Assembly (NCBI RefSeq): GCF_027214005.1 | Contig: NZ_JAPWGY010000001.1 | Location: 558,001 to 622,000, forward strand | DNA length: 64,000 bases | Direction of reading: 5' to 3' | DNA from: Kiloniella laminariae | GTDB taxonomy: Bacteria > Pseudomonadota > Alphaproteobacteria > Kiloniellales > Kiloniellaceae | In this document: positions 19,353 through 28,104 of the stretch, in pieces | Layout: each line of letters begins with the position of its first letter | Position numbering within the stretch: position 1 is the first letter of the stretch | The notes under the pieces: generated by a model | What the model was told of the DNA's origin: nothing | Databases searched by the model: none | What the model saw: the letters and a program-made list of their open reading frames with translations, nothing else | Translations under genes and position numbers: made by a program

Positions 19353-20129
19353 CTAGTTCGTTACTCTGCCAATGTAGGAGAGGCCGTAACGGGCAGAAAG
19401 CTGGTTGATTTCTCCGGTGGCGGCGAGGTGATCGAGCGCGTCGTTAAACCGCTTTTGAAAAGCGTGGTCTGTATTTTCCCTGGGGAAGGCAAAATAGCCG
19501 ACTACAGTTCGAAACTCTGGCTCCTTGATCTCTATTTCCTCCAGCGCTGCTTCTTTCCTTATCTCATACAAGGCATTTCGCTCGTTCAGGGCAACGAGAT
19601 CGACCTGGTCATTGCGGAGCATCAACAGGGCCTGTGCTGCCGTGGCAACCTTCTCGGTTCTAAGCAGGGGCCGCGCTGCATCAAATTCCGGTCCGTAAGC
19701 CCAGCCGTTGATTGTCAGGATACTGTAACTGCTCATGGATCTGAAATCACCATCCCAGGGGACGGGCTTGTCCTTGCGCTGCAACAGCACCATGCGATCT
19801 TCGTAAAAATGAGTGTTGGAATAGGTCATGTAGCCATCCCGTTCCGCAGAGCGGTAGGGGCCAACAAGACCATTGACGGTGCCTTGCTTTAGCAACTGCT
19901 GTGCCCGGGCCCAGGGATAGACCTTTACCTCGATTGGATCTCCGGTTAGTGCGGAAATTCTTTCAAGGATATCGACCGATAATCCCCGTGGCGTCCCTTC
20001 GTTATCCTGTTCCAGTATAAAGGGAAAAAATGCACCCGCAAAAATCTGGGCTTTGCGGGGTTCCTCTGCCTGGACGGAACCATTTGCAATGACAAAAAAA
20101 CAACAGGCGGCAATCAGGCGAACAATCAC
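19353..20129 (-). CDS. periplasmic solute-binding protein, family 3-like
   Basis: A 258-residue secreted protein of the SBP_bac_3 (amino-acid-binding) fold. A signal peptide ends near residue 21 (FFVIANGSVQAEE). Family features are FILEQDNEGTPRGLSVDILE, VKVYPWARAQQLLKQGTVNG, ALLMLRNDQVDLVALNE and a C-terminal ALDHLAATGEINQLSARYG. No transporter genes are adjacent, so it is an orphan of the type that often feeds a sensor rather than an ABC importer. The reading frame begins with GTG and has only a weak GGA upstream. A later start would remove the signal peptide. Confidence 0.87.
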   Translation of the reverse strand: MIVRLIAACCFFVIANGSVQAEEPRKAQIFAGAFFPFILEQDNEGTPRGLSVDILERISALTGDPIEVKVYPWARAQQLLKQGTVNGLVGPYRSAERDGYMTYSNTHFYEDRMVLLQRKDKPVPWDGDFRSMSSYSILTINGWAYGPEFDAARPLLRTEKVATAAQALLMLRNDQVDLVALNERNALYEIRKEAALEEIEIKEPEFRTVVGYFAFPRENTDHAFQKRFNDALDHLAATGEINQLSARYGLSYIGRVTN

Positions 20130-20271
20130 TTTTTTTCCAACTCTTTAAACTTGTTGTGCCAGAGTTCGTCTCCTCTTTTTCCTGCCCGCTGTCAGGACAG
20201 AAAAACTTGTCACAGTGTGACAGTAAATGCGCTTTTGATCCATCACAAGCAGTTGAAATTCTATTTTTTCT

Positions 20272-21291
20272 TCATTTTTCTGACAGAGTAACCGAGACGG
20301 GACGATGGTCGCTGCTGTGGGCGTATTGAGGCAGGGGGGCATTGATTTCTTCGTGGATTTCGTGCTCGACCCTGCCGGCACCGGATCTGATCTCGAAGGG
20401 TTTGGAGCCATCCACCAGCGCCTGGGTAAAAAGAATATGGTCGAGCAGGATATGCGGATCGCGTTCGGGGTCGACAAAGTCCTGAAAGTTTACCGACCAG
20501 CGCAGCTCTTCGGGTGCATCAAAAAGGGCGTGGTTGAGGAAACGTCGGGCAAAAAACACATCCCCCTGGATGTTGGAGAGCAGATCAAAAAACAGATACT
20601 GGCGTTCGAAATACTCCTTGCCGGGACCATCGTTGAGATCGCCCATGACAAAGATGTTTGGTGCGGCCAGCTGGGCAAACTTGCGATCGATATAGTTGCG
20701 GACGTTCTGGGCTTCGGTGGTCAGTTTGATGCGCGCCTTGATTGCCGCACGGATATAATCCTGCTTTTGCTGTCCGCCTGCTGCCCAGTCAGAGGCGCCT
20801 CGCTGGACAAACTTGCTCTTGAGATGCAGGCCGATAAACTCCAGCCGTTCGCCGCGCCAGTCAAGCAACAGGGTTTGCGGGGTGCGATAATGGCGGTGGG
20901 TCTGTTCCTCGAAATCGCCCCAATAGTGAACTTTCCAGCTTTCCCCGGCAAATTCGCGAAAGGTCGCAACAGGCAGAAGAGAGGCATCAGAAGCAAGATG
21001 ATTTTTGACCAGGAACCAGATGTACTGGCTGCCCCGGATGCCATACTGGTCATCTGCCGCTTCGATCAGTTGCCACTTACCCGCTAGATCATTGTCACAG
21101 AATTCCTTCATGTCCGTAGCCGAAGCGGGGCCTTCAAGAACGCAGAGTACATCGGCATCAAGGGCTGTGATCTCGGCGGCGACTGATTCCCGTCGTCGGG
21201 CACGCCGTTGCTGGACAGTGGCACTGCCCCCGGTTTCGAACAGGCGTTTCATGTGCTCGATGTTCCAGGATGTGATTTTAAGATCAGACAT
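20272..21291 (-). CDS. endonuclease/exonuclease/phosphatase family protein
   Basis: A 339-residue metal-dependent phosphoesterase fold. It begins with ITSWNIEHMKR (the N-terminal Asn of the EEP active site), has a central FIGLHLKSKF, then NIFVMGDLNDGPGKEYFE (catalytic Asp-Leu-Asn) and ends with YAHSSDHRPVSVTL (the SDH catalytic motif). All four active-site blocks are intact. No signal peptide is visible from the chosen start. The start at 21291 has AGGAGGT five bases upstream. A longer frame to 21375 lacks that. The substrate could be DNA, a phospholipid or a phosphoinositol compound and is not resolved here. Confidence 0.9.
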   Translation of the reverse strand: MSDLKITSWNIEHMKRLFETGGSATVQQRRARRRESVAAEITALDADVLCVLEGPASATDMKEFCDNDLAGKWQLIEAADDQYGIRGSQYIWFLVKNHLASDASLLPVATFREFAGESWKVHYWGDFEEQTHRHYRTPQTLLLDWRGERLEFIGLHLKSKFVQRGASDWAAGGQQKQDYIRAAIKARIKLTTEAQNVRNYIDRKFAQLAAPNIFVMGDLNDGPGKEYFERQYLFFDLLSNIQGDVFFARRFLNHALFDAPEELRWSVNFQDFVDPERDPHILLDHILFTQALVDGSKPFEIRSGAGRVEHEIHEEINAPLPQYAHSSDHRPVSVTLSEK

Positions 21292-21431
21292 GGATACCTC
21301 CTGTTGGGCTGTGTTCTTTTTTGTCTCGCCAGAAATGCTGCTTGCTACCTTGCCGCGTATCCTTATAACACGCATGGATTTTAAATTTACAGCGTGTCGC
21401 GATTTTCCTGTTCACGATTTATTGCTTTAAT

Positions 21432-21446
21432 TGAGAATTATTCTCA
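21432..21446. promoter_or_regulatory. Fur box (7-1-7 palindrome)
   Basis: TGAGAATTATTCTCA is a perfect 7-1-7 inverted repeat, the classic Fur-box form. It lies about 88 bases before the siderophore-interacting protein gene and 140 bases before the divergent EEP gene, so it could repress either or both when iron is plentiful. Confidence 0.8.
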
Positions 21447-21533
21447 TTGAACTGATCGTGACGACGCCCTATATGGCAGAACAGAAAACCGCAAACTCTA
21501 TATGAGTGCTTCTATCTTGAGGGGGATAGTTTG

Positions 21534-22556
21534 ATGACAGACAAGACCAGAGCAGCATCGTCCAGAACAGAAGAAGCCCCTGTTTCGCCTTCAGGGCAGA
21601 CTGATGGACGATCAACGGCGTCGGCAGCTGGCGCAGGCTGGAATGTTCCCAAGGTTTTGAGGGAACAGGCGTCCCTGCGGCCTCTTCCCACGGGGGCTGC
21701 CAATGATGGTCCCGTTGCTGATGGTTCTGTCACTGAACGCCCGAAAGCCAGATTGCCCCGCATTCTTTCGGTGATCAGCCGACGTCAGCTAAGCCCGCAT
21801 ATGTTGCGGGTGACGCTGGGTGGAGAAGGGTTGCGCAATTTCCCCGAGGGGCAGGAAGGGGCGCATGTGAAGCTGTTGATCCCAGAGCCGGACATTGATC
21901 CGGCAGGCTTTCTGTCCCAGATCGAGCAAGGACAACGCCCGGTGACGCGAACCTATACCATTCGTCATCATCGGCCCGATCTGCGGGAAATTGATATTGA
22001 CTTTGCCTTACATGGTCAGGATCAGGGAAAAGAGGAAAGTCCGGAAGGGGAGGGCAGTGGAGGCCCCGCGAGCAACTGGGCCCAACGTGCCATTCCCGGT
22101 GATTTTATCGGCCTGTTTGGGCCTGGCCCGAAAAAGATGACCTTCCTGAACGCAGACTGGTTTTTACTGGCTGCTGATATGACGGCTATTCCCGCTGCTG
22201 CCGCTGCGCTGGAAGAAATTCCACGTGATGCTGTTGGTACAGCCGTGTTTGAAATTACGTCAGAAGACGACCGCCAGGAGATTGATGCCCCGGAAGGGAT
22301 CGATATTCACTGGCTGGTGAACCCGACCCCGGAAAAACCCAGCAAAGAGCAAAGCCGGTTTATCCGCGCGATCCGCTGGAGACCTGGCCGACCCAGTATT
22401 TTTGTTGCGGGCGAAGCCTCTGTGGTCAAGGAGCTGCGTGTTCACCTTTTGCAGGAACGCGGTATCCCGCGCGAGGACAGCTATGTCAGCGCGTACTGGA
22501 AAATCGGTGTCAATGAAGATACTCATCAGAAAATCAAGCGCGCAACCGCAGATTAA
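21534..22556 (+). CDS. siderophore-interacting protein (ferric-siderophore reductase)
   Basis: A 340-residue flavin-dependent reductase of the SIP/ViuB family that releases iron from siderophores in the cytoplasm. An unusual low-complexity N-terminal extension of about 70 residues precedes the core. The FAD-binding barrel includes RTYTIRHHRPD, and the NAD-binding half includes WFLLAADMTAIPAAAAALEE, FVAGEASVVKELRVHL and the C-terminal YWKIGVNED. These are all hallmark motifs. The start ATG 21534 follows GAGGGGG. The Fur box at 21432-21446 fits iron control. The last four bases overlap the end of the opposing Sel1 gene. Confidence 0.92.
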   Translation: MTDKTRAASSRTEEAPVSPSGQTDGRSTASAAGAGWNVPKVLREQASLRPLPTGAANDGPVADGSVTERPKARLPRILSVISRRQLSPHMLRVTLGGEGLRNFPEGQEGAHVKLLIPEPDIDPAGFLSQIEQGQRPVTRTYTIRHHRPDLREIDIDFALHGQDQGKEESPEGEGSGGPASNWAQRAIPGDFIGLFGPGPKKMTFLNADWFLLAADMTAIPAAAAALEEIPRDAVGTAVFEITSEDDRQEIDAPEGIDIHWLVNPTPEKPSKEQSRFIRAIRWRPGRPSIFVAGEASVVKELRVHLLQERGIPREDSYVSAYWKIGVNEDTHQKIKRATAD

Positions 22557-23755
22557 CGGGCTGGCTGGTTCCGGTTTTTTTGCCAGTCAGCAATCAGCTT
22601 TTCCGCAGCGGCTCTTGCCTCGGGCTGAAGCTGTCGGGCTGCAGTGTTTTTGCGTTCCAGCGCTTCTTCGTGGCCATTAAGCGTGGCAATACCAAACCAC
22701 ATATATGCCTTGGTGTAATCCGGGCCCAGTTCGTTCTGGCTCTGATAAAGCTCTCCCAGCGCAAACTGGGCCTCCAGAAAGCCGCGGTTGGCGGCATTGC
22801 TGAACCAGGTTGCGGCCTGCCAGTCGTTGGGCAAAGTACCTTTGCCATCGCGGTAGAAGGTGCCGAGACGGTACTGGGCTCTGGGATGTCCCTGGTTTGC
22901 AGCCTGCTGGTACCAGCGAAAGGCTTGGCTCTGGTTTTCTTGGTTGCTGCCGCGGTCGTCAAAAAGCTGGGCGAGGGCATATTGGGCGTCGACATGCGTG
23001 CTCTTGGCGGCTCTTTCAAACCAGAACACGGCCTGTTCCATGTTTTCTTCCGCACTGTTTTTGTTCGGCAGGCCTTCCCCTTTTTGATACAGCAGTCCAA
23101 GCAGATATTCTGCCTCTGGCCTTCCGAGTTCTGCCGCTTTTTTTAACCAGGGAAAGGCGGCACGTGGATCTGTAATTGCGGAGGCCGGGAGACTGTTGGT
23201 CGAGGCCGATGTGGAAATGTTCTCGCCAGGAGAAGCTTCACTAGATAACTCACCCGAGAGTTCCAGCGTGATCTGACCGTTCAAACCTGCAGTGTCTATC
23301 TCGATCTCTCCGTCAGGGCCTTTTCCGGTAAGGTGCATCAGCCCCAGCGGCAGATAGGCGGCTTCGATACCCTTGTCTGCGGCCTTCTGATACCAGAAAA
23401 GAGCCTTCTGGTTATCCTGTTCAGTTCCATAGCCATTGCTGTACATGTGTGCCAGATAATACTGGGCTCTTCCCTGTCCGCCTTCTGCTGCCTTGCTCAG
23501 CCACTTGAAAGCTTCTTTCTGGTTTTTAAGTGTTCCTGTGCCGCGGTTGTACATGATGCCCAGCTCGGTCTGGGCCAGGCGGTCTCCTTTCTGGGCCGCG
23601 GTTTTGTAGAGGGCAAAGGCTTCTTTCTTGTCGCCGCGTTCCAGTGCAGCAATTGCGTCGGCATTGTCATCCGGGATCATCAGCAGCAACCAGCCGCTGA
23701 CCAGAGCGAGCAGAAGAATCAACAGAACCAGAATTCGGGCCAGTACAGGTTTCAT
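22553..23755 (-). CDS. Sel1-repeat protein, membrane-anchored
   Basis: A 400-residue protein with an N-terminal hydrophobic anchor (LARILVLLILLLALVSGWLL) and then about seven Sel1-like repeats, each of the form A-Q-x-x-L-G-x-M-Y-x-x-G-x-G. They are split by a disordered insert (about 150-200) rich in Gly, Ser and acidic residues. Sel1 repeats form alpha-solenoids for protein-protein contacts, in the periplasm or envelope for this layout. Partners are unknown. Two more Sel1 proteins lie within 8 kb. Confidence 0.9.
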   Translation of the reverse strand: MKPVLARILVLLILLLALVSGWLLLMIPDDNADAIAALERGDKKEAFALYKTAAQKGDRLAQTELGIMYNRGTGTLKNQKEAFKWLSKAAEGGQGRAQYYLAHMYSNGYGTEQDNQKALFWYQKAADKGIEAAYLPLGLMHLTGKGPDGEIEIDTAGLNGQITLELSGELSSEASPGENISTSASTNSLPASAITDPRAAFPWLKKAAELGRPEAEYLLGLLYQKGEGLPNKNSAEENMEQAVFWFERAAKSTHVDAQYALAQLFDDRGSNQENQSQAFRWYQQAANQGHPRAQYRLGTFYRDGKGTLPNDWQAATWFSNAANRGFLEAQFALGELYQSQNELGPDYTKAYMWFGIATLNGHEEALERKNTAARQLQPEARAAAEKLIADWQKNRNQPAR

Positions 23756-23980
23756 CTTGCCATTTCCTCTCGTGTTGGAACGGCCAGGTTACTGTGATTG
23801 CTTAGTATATCTGTAAAATCGTGCTAATTCTATGCCCGCTTTCTGAAGGAAGGGTAAAGACGGCAGACGAACAGTTTTGTGGCACAGTTCCAACAATCAC
23901 GGGCCAGAAGCCCAGCTAAACCGGTTTTAGGGTCTGGGTTATCTCTCTGCTTTGTTCTGCTTTGTTCGGACCAGAACGGT

Positions 23981-24928
23981 TTACTGGTTGTTACGCCTGG
24001 TAATCCATTCCGCTGTAAGCTTGTTGGCCTGTAGGATCTCGTTCTCGTTCATTTCGCTCGAGATTTTCTCAAGCAGGGCGGTGATCCCTTCTTCATCGTG
24101 GACGCCATACTCCAGCGCTAGTGCCGCATGGCTGTGGGCCTGTACCAGATCCTGGCTAACACCCCGCCCCTCAAAGTAGAGACGCGCAAGAGCCGCGAGG
24201 GCCTGGGGGTCGCTTTTTGCCCCGGCTTTTGCGTACCAGAAGAATGCCTGGGCCGGGTCTGCACTGGTGCCACGTCCTTTATCATAAAGGCTGGCGAGGT
24301 CGTACTGGGCGTCCGTTACGCCTTTTTGAGCCGCCTTTTCGTACCACGGCAGGGCCGATTTGGCATTTTCAGCAGCGCCTAGCCCGGTGTTGTATGCCAC
24401 GGCAAGGGCGTATTGTGCCTCGGCAAATCCCTGTTCTGCCGCCTTGAGATACCAGAAGAAAGCCTGATCGTAATCCTGTTCCGTACCCTGGCCGTCTGCG
24501 TGCATGAAGCCAAATTTGTACTGGGCCCGGGCCAGTCCCTGTTCAGCAGCCCGGCCATACCATTTGTAGGCCTCGACGTAATCCAGCGGGCGTCCCTGAC
24601 CCAGGGCGTAGAGATCCCCCAGCCGTTCCTGGGCAATTACATAGCCCTGATCAGCCGCCCGTTTGACCCAGACAAAAGCCTGCTCGGAATTCTTCCGGGT
24701 GCCGTATCCCTGACGATACATACGTCCGAGGTTGAACTGGGCCGGTGCCGAGCCTGCTTCGGCGGCAGCACTGTACAGCTCGAACGCGTCTTCATAGTCC
24801 CCACGCTGATAGGCCTGGACAGCATCACTGTAATCATCGGCAAGGGCCGGGCTGGAAATGCCAGACGTCGAAATGAAAGATAAGGCTGTGTAAACAGACA
24901 AGGCAAGAACAGGCCCGAAACGTTTCAT
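23981..24928 (-). CDS. Sel1-repeat protein, secreted
   Basis: A 315-residue protein with a signal peptide (cleavage near SSPALA-DD) and about six tandem Sel1 repeats, such as AQFNLGRMYRQGYGT and AQYKFGFMHADGQGT. It lacks any enzyme domain. The start at 24928 is supported by GGGGGA five bases upstream. A frame four codons longer has no such site. It lies 225 bases upstream of the other Sel1 gene in the same direction and may be co-transcribed with it. A scaffold role in the periplasm is inferred from the repeats. Confidence 0.9.
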   Translation of the reverse strand: MKRFGPVLALSVYTALSFISTSGISSPALADDYSDAVQAYQRGDYEDAFELYSAAAEAGSAPAQFNLGRMYRQGYGTRKNSEQAFVWVKRAADQGYVIAQERLGDLYALGQGRPLDYVEAYKWYGRAAEQGLARAQYKFGFMHADGQGTEQDYDQAFFWYLKAAEQGFAEAQYALAVAYNTGLGAAENAKSALPWYEKAAQKGVTDAQYDLASLYDKGRGTSADPAQAFFWYAKAGAKSDPQALAALARLYFEGRGVSQDLVQAHSHAALALEYGVHDEEGITALLEKISSEMNENEILQANKLTAEWITRRNNQ

Positions 24929-25321
24929 GAATTCCCCCACTATGTACAGTTATGGCTGTATCCCCGAGAGTATAGCCATTCTGTTGTATTCTTCTCAAGC
25001 AGCTGCTTTATCTGCGAAGACGAAAAGCATCCGAGATCATTATTCTGCAAGACTGTATCTATGATAGCAGGAAATAGGAAGTTTATTTGTTTTGGGGGAA
25101 CACAATCAGAGAGGCGGTACTTTCCTGCCCTGTGAAGGACGTTTTCCGGCAGGTTGTTCCTTTCCTGTAAATATCGAATGGTATTTTCTTGACGATCCCT
25201 GCTGATAAGTTTTTGATCCTATGGTGAATTATAATGTTCTGAACGTCTGTTGCGGCGTGTCGGATATTTATCAGGCAAGGAAAATGTGGTGCCCGGACAT
25301 GATCATCCCGAGAAGGCTAAT
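24929..25321. other. 393-bp divergent intergenic region
   Basis: It separates the Sel1 gene from the CocE-like gene and holds their promoters. No palindrome, repeat or coding frame was convincing. Confidence 0.4.
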
Positions 25322-27442
25322 ATGGCGGTAACTCATCTGGCAGGAGAGGTGATCGAACACGATGGTTTTGTCGAGTGGGAGAACATCTGGATTGGTCTGA
25401 AGGATGGACGCAGGCTTTCGGCCCGGGTCTGGATGCCACGGGTTGCTCTGGAAGAGGGCGGGACGGTTCCGGCCATTCTCGAATATCTGCCCTATCGCAA
25501 GCGCGATGGCACCGCGCCGCGAGATGAAAGCAACTACCCGATTTTTGCCCTTGCCGGTTATGCCGGGGTCCGGGTGGATATCTGTGGCACCGGGGAAAGT
25601 GACGGCGTGTTCGATGACGAATACTCGCCGCGGGAGCTGGCAGACGGGGTTGAGGTGATCAACTGGATTGCTGCGCAACATTGGTGCAGCGGCAAGGTCG
25701 GGATGATGGGGATTTCCTGGGGCGGGTTTAATGCACTGCAGATTGCGGCATTGCGGCCGGAAGCGCTCAAGGCTGTGATCTCTATCGGGTCGACCACGGA
25801 TCGTTATAACTGTGACATCCATTACAAGAACGGTTGCCATCTCTACAGCAACCTCGGCTGGGCCGGGGTGATGCAGTGTTTTGCCAACCGTCCGCCTGAT
25901 CCGGCACTGGTGGGGTCGCACTGGCGGGATAAGTGGCTGGAACGGCTGGAAGGCGCAACGCCGATCCTTGCGGGGTGGCTGGCGCATCAGCGGTTTGATG
26001 ATTTCTGGAAACGCGGGTCGGTCGGGCAGGACTATGCCGCCATCACTGCGCCTTGTCTGGTGATTTCCGGCTGGGCCGATGCCTATCGCAATGCACCGCC
26101 GGATGCGGCTGCGAACTTTACGGCGGTGACCAAGGCGATCAACGGCCCCTGGATCCACAAGTATCCGCATTTTGCCTATCCCCATCCGCGCGCCGACTTT
26201 CACAAGGAAGCGCTGCGCTGGTGGGACCGCTGGCTCAAAGACGCGCAAAACGGGGCCGAGGATCTGCCGGATTACCGCGCCTATATTTCGCAGAACGTGC
26301 GCCCGGGCACCTGGCGCGAAGTTGAGGAGGGACGCTGGGTCGCGGAACAGTCCTGGCCCTCGCCGGATATTGAACAGCGGAGCTGGTATCTCAACGGGGA
26401 TGGCAGTCTTGGGCCTGCTGCGAGCGGGGAAACCCTGCTGTCGATCTGTTCGCCGCAAGACACCGGGACAGCCTGTGGCGAGATCTTTACCCTCAAGCCT
26501 GATTCAGAAATGCCGGGCGATCAGCGCGGTGATGACGCGGGATCGCTGGTGTTTGAGACGCAACCGCTTGAGGCACCACTTGAAATCCTCGGGCAGGTCC
26601 GGATGGCGCTTGACGTGGCAATCGATGCACCGCTGGGCAATCTGGCGGTCCGGTTGGTTGATGTCCATCCTGACGGGGTCGCGCAGCGGGTGAGTTTTGG
26701 TCTGCTCAATCTTGCCCATCGCCAGAGCCAGGAACAACCCGAGCCGATGATACCGGGACAGGCCGAGCGGGTAGAGATTTCGCTGGATGATGCGGGTTAT
26801 CGCTTCCTGCCCGGACACCGCATCCGTATTTCGATCTCCACAGCCTACTGGCCAATGATCATGCCATCGCCGTTTCACGTCACTGCGACAATAGAATGTG
26901 GGGCCGGGGCGGTTGTGACCTTGCCGATCCGCAAGAACGCCGCTGCTGCCCTGCCGGGAACGATAGATGAAACCGATATGCCAAAACCTGATGCGTCGGT
27001 GCCGGTACCACAATATCAAATGAACACGCCGGGCAAGGTCGAGCGCTGGGTCCGCCGCGATCTGGCCAACAACCGCAGCGAATATCATGTGGTTGAGGAC
27101 ACAGGCGAGAGCGAACAGCCGCACGGCCTGCGCGACCGTCACCTGCGCGAGGACTGCTGGAGCATCTGCCCGGATGATCCCTTGGGCGCAACCGGGCGCT
27201 CGGCCTGGACCTGCTGGATGTCGCGACAGAAAACTGAGGCCCGGGAATCAGAAGCCCGGGAGAAAGAAGTCAGGGAGAAAGAGGGCGGGACCAGCGACTG
27301 GTCGATCCGCTTCGAAAGCGTCGTCGCCATGACCCTGCAGGCCGACAGCTATGACATCACCATTGATCTGCGGGCCTATGAGGCAGAAGAGCTGATCTTT
27401 GAACGCAGCTTTGAACACTCGATTGTCCGGGACTGTATGTAG
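25322..27442 (+). CDS. CocE/NonD family hydrolase
   Basis: A 706-residue serine hydrolase of the Xaa-Pro dipeptidyl-peptidase/cocaine-esterase type. The alpha/beta-hydrolase domain carries the nucleophile in GISWGGFN, the acid in ISGWADAYRN and the His in PHFAYPHP. The C-terminal jelly-roll (PepX_C-like) begins near 430. A helical, charged insert near residues 639-653 consists of three 5-residue repeats. The start at 25322 follows GAGAAGG by five bases. A frame 24 codons longer exists without a ribosome site. The substrate is unknown (peptide, ester or amide). It appears monocistronic. Confidence 0.92.
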   Translation: MAVTHLAGEVIEHDGFVEWENIWIGLKDGRRLSARVWMPRVALEEGGTVPAILEYLPYRKRDGTAPRDESNYPIFALAGYAGVRVDICGTGESDGVFDDEYSPRELADGVEVINWIAAQHWCSGKVGMMGISWGGFNALQIAALRPEALKAVISIGSTTDRYNCDIHYKNGCHLYSNLGWAGVMQCFANRPPDPALVGSHWRDKWLERLEGATPILAGWLAHQRFDDFWKRGSVGQDYAAITAPCLVISGWADAYRNAPPDAAANFTAVTKAINGPWIHKYPHFAYPHPRADFHKEALRWWDRWLKDAQNGAEDLPDYRAYISQNVRPGTWREVEEGRWVAEQSWPSPDIEQRSWYLNGDGSLGPAASGETLLSICSPQDTGTACGEIFTLKPDSEMPGDQRGDDAGSLVFETQPLEAPLEILGQVRMALDVAIDAPLGNLAVRLVDVHPDGVAQRVSFGLLNLAHRQSQEQPEPMIPGQAERVEISLDDAGYRFLPGHRIRISISTAYWPMIMPSPFHVTATIECGAGAVVTLPIRKNAAAALPGTIDETDMPKPDASVPVPQYQMNTPGKVERWVRRDLANNRSEYHVVEDTGESEQPHGLRDRHLREDCWSICPDDPLGATGRSAWTCWMSRQKTEARESEAREKEVREKEGGTSDWSIRFESVVAMTLQADSYDITIDLRAYEAEELIFERSFEHSIVRDCM
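27236..27280 (+). repeat. 3 x 15-bp in-frame tandem repeat in the hydrolase gene
   Basis: Three 15-bp units encode EARES, EAREK and EVREK, a charged insert just before the last beta strands of the CocE-like protein. The reading frame is kept. Confidence 0.75.
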
Positions 27443-27443
27443 A

Positions 27444-27479
27444 AAAGGCTCTGTGCTGTCGTAACCAGAGAAAGCCTTT
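27444..27479. terminator. probable terminator between convergent genes
   Basis: AAAGGCTCTG and CAGAGAAAGCCTTT can pair with a small bulge. The hairpin sits between the CocE-like stop and the end of the opposing YdeI-like gene. Confidence 0.45.
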
Positions 27480-27501
27480 CACGGAGGAACGGCAGGGGGA
27501 G

Positions 27502-28089
27502 CTACCGATCGTTTAACCCCTTGCCGTCGAGAATTGCCGGTATGGATTTTTCAATTCTCGCCATACGGGTCCGGGACTGTTTGGCACCTGAAAAATGGAG
27601 GTTGTAGGCTCTTTGCCGTCCGGGAGTTAAAGCTGTAAAGGCTTTTTTCAGGGCAGGGTTTTCTTCCAGTCTCGTTTGAAACTCTTCGGGAAATACGAGT
27701 TCATTTTTCTCTTTGAAATCGACTTCCTGTCCCGATTTTTCCAATTCAATGGCTTCATGAATATAGGCTTTCAGGATGGCTTGTTTCTCTGTTATCTCCT
27801 GAACACTGGTAAACTTGAACCAGCGCATTGCCTGTGAATTCTCTCCCGGTCTGATGAGAAGGGCATCGCGATCCTTGAGCAGGGAACCTTTTAAAAACCC
27901 CAGCGTACAATGGTCTTTGAGGGCAAATATCATAACGACGTTATTTTTCTGAAAGGTGTAACATAGCTTGCCCCACTTCACGTTTTCGACCAGATCACAA
28001 TCAAGCACGATTGTTCTCAAGGCCTTGCGTTCTTCCTGCCATTTGGGACTTTGCAAAAGGGCATCAACCTTTGGGTTTACCATGTTCAT
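27502..28089 (-). CDS. YdeI-like (DUF1801 / OmpD-associated) protein
   Basis: A 195-residue soluble protein of the YdeI/YjbR-like group. The DUF1801-type N-terminal half contains NVKWGKLCYTFQKNNVVMIF and LKDHCTLGFLKGSLLKD, and the C-terminal half is the YdeI region with LTPGRQRAYNLHFSGAKQS and RTRMARIEKSIPAIL. The family has been linked to peptide or bacteriocin resistance in some bacteria, but its biochemistry is not established. GAGGAAAT lies about ten bases upstream of the start. It precedes the large Sel1 gene's 3' end on the same strand. Confidence 0.87.
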   Translation of the reverse strand: MNMVNPKVDALLQSPKWQEERKALRTIVLDCDLVENVKWGKLCYTFQKNNVVMIFALKDHCTLGFLKGSLLKDRDALLIRPGENSQAMRWFKFTSVQEITEKQAILKAYIHEAIELEKSGQEVDFKEKNELVFPEEFQTRLEENPALKKAFTALTPGRQRAYNLHFSGAKQSRTRMARIEKSIPAILDGKGLNDR

Positions 28090-28104
28090 TTTTATGGATT
28101 TCCT

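Noticed and set aside
25271-26458. A 395-codon minus-strand frame opposite the CocE-like gene
   Set aside because: Shadow frame; Arg/Pro/His-rich composition with no family.
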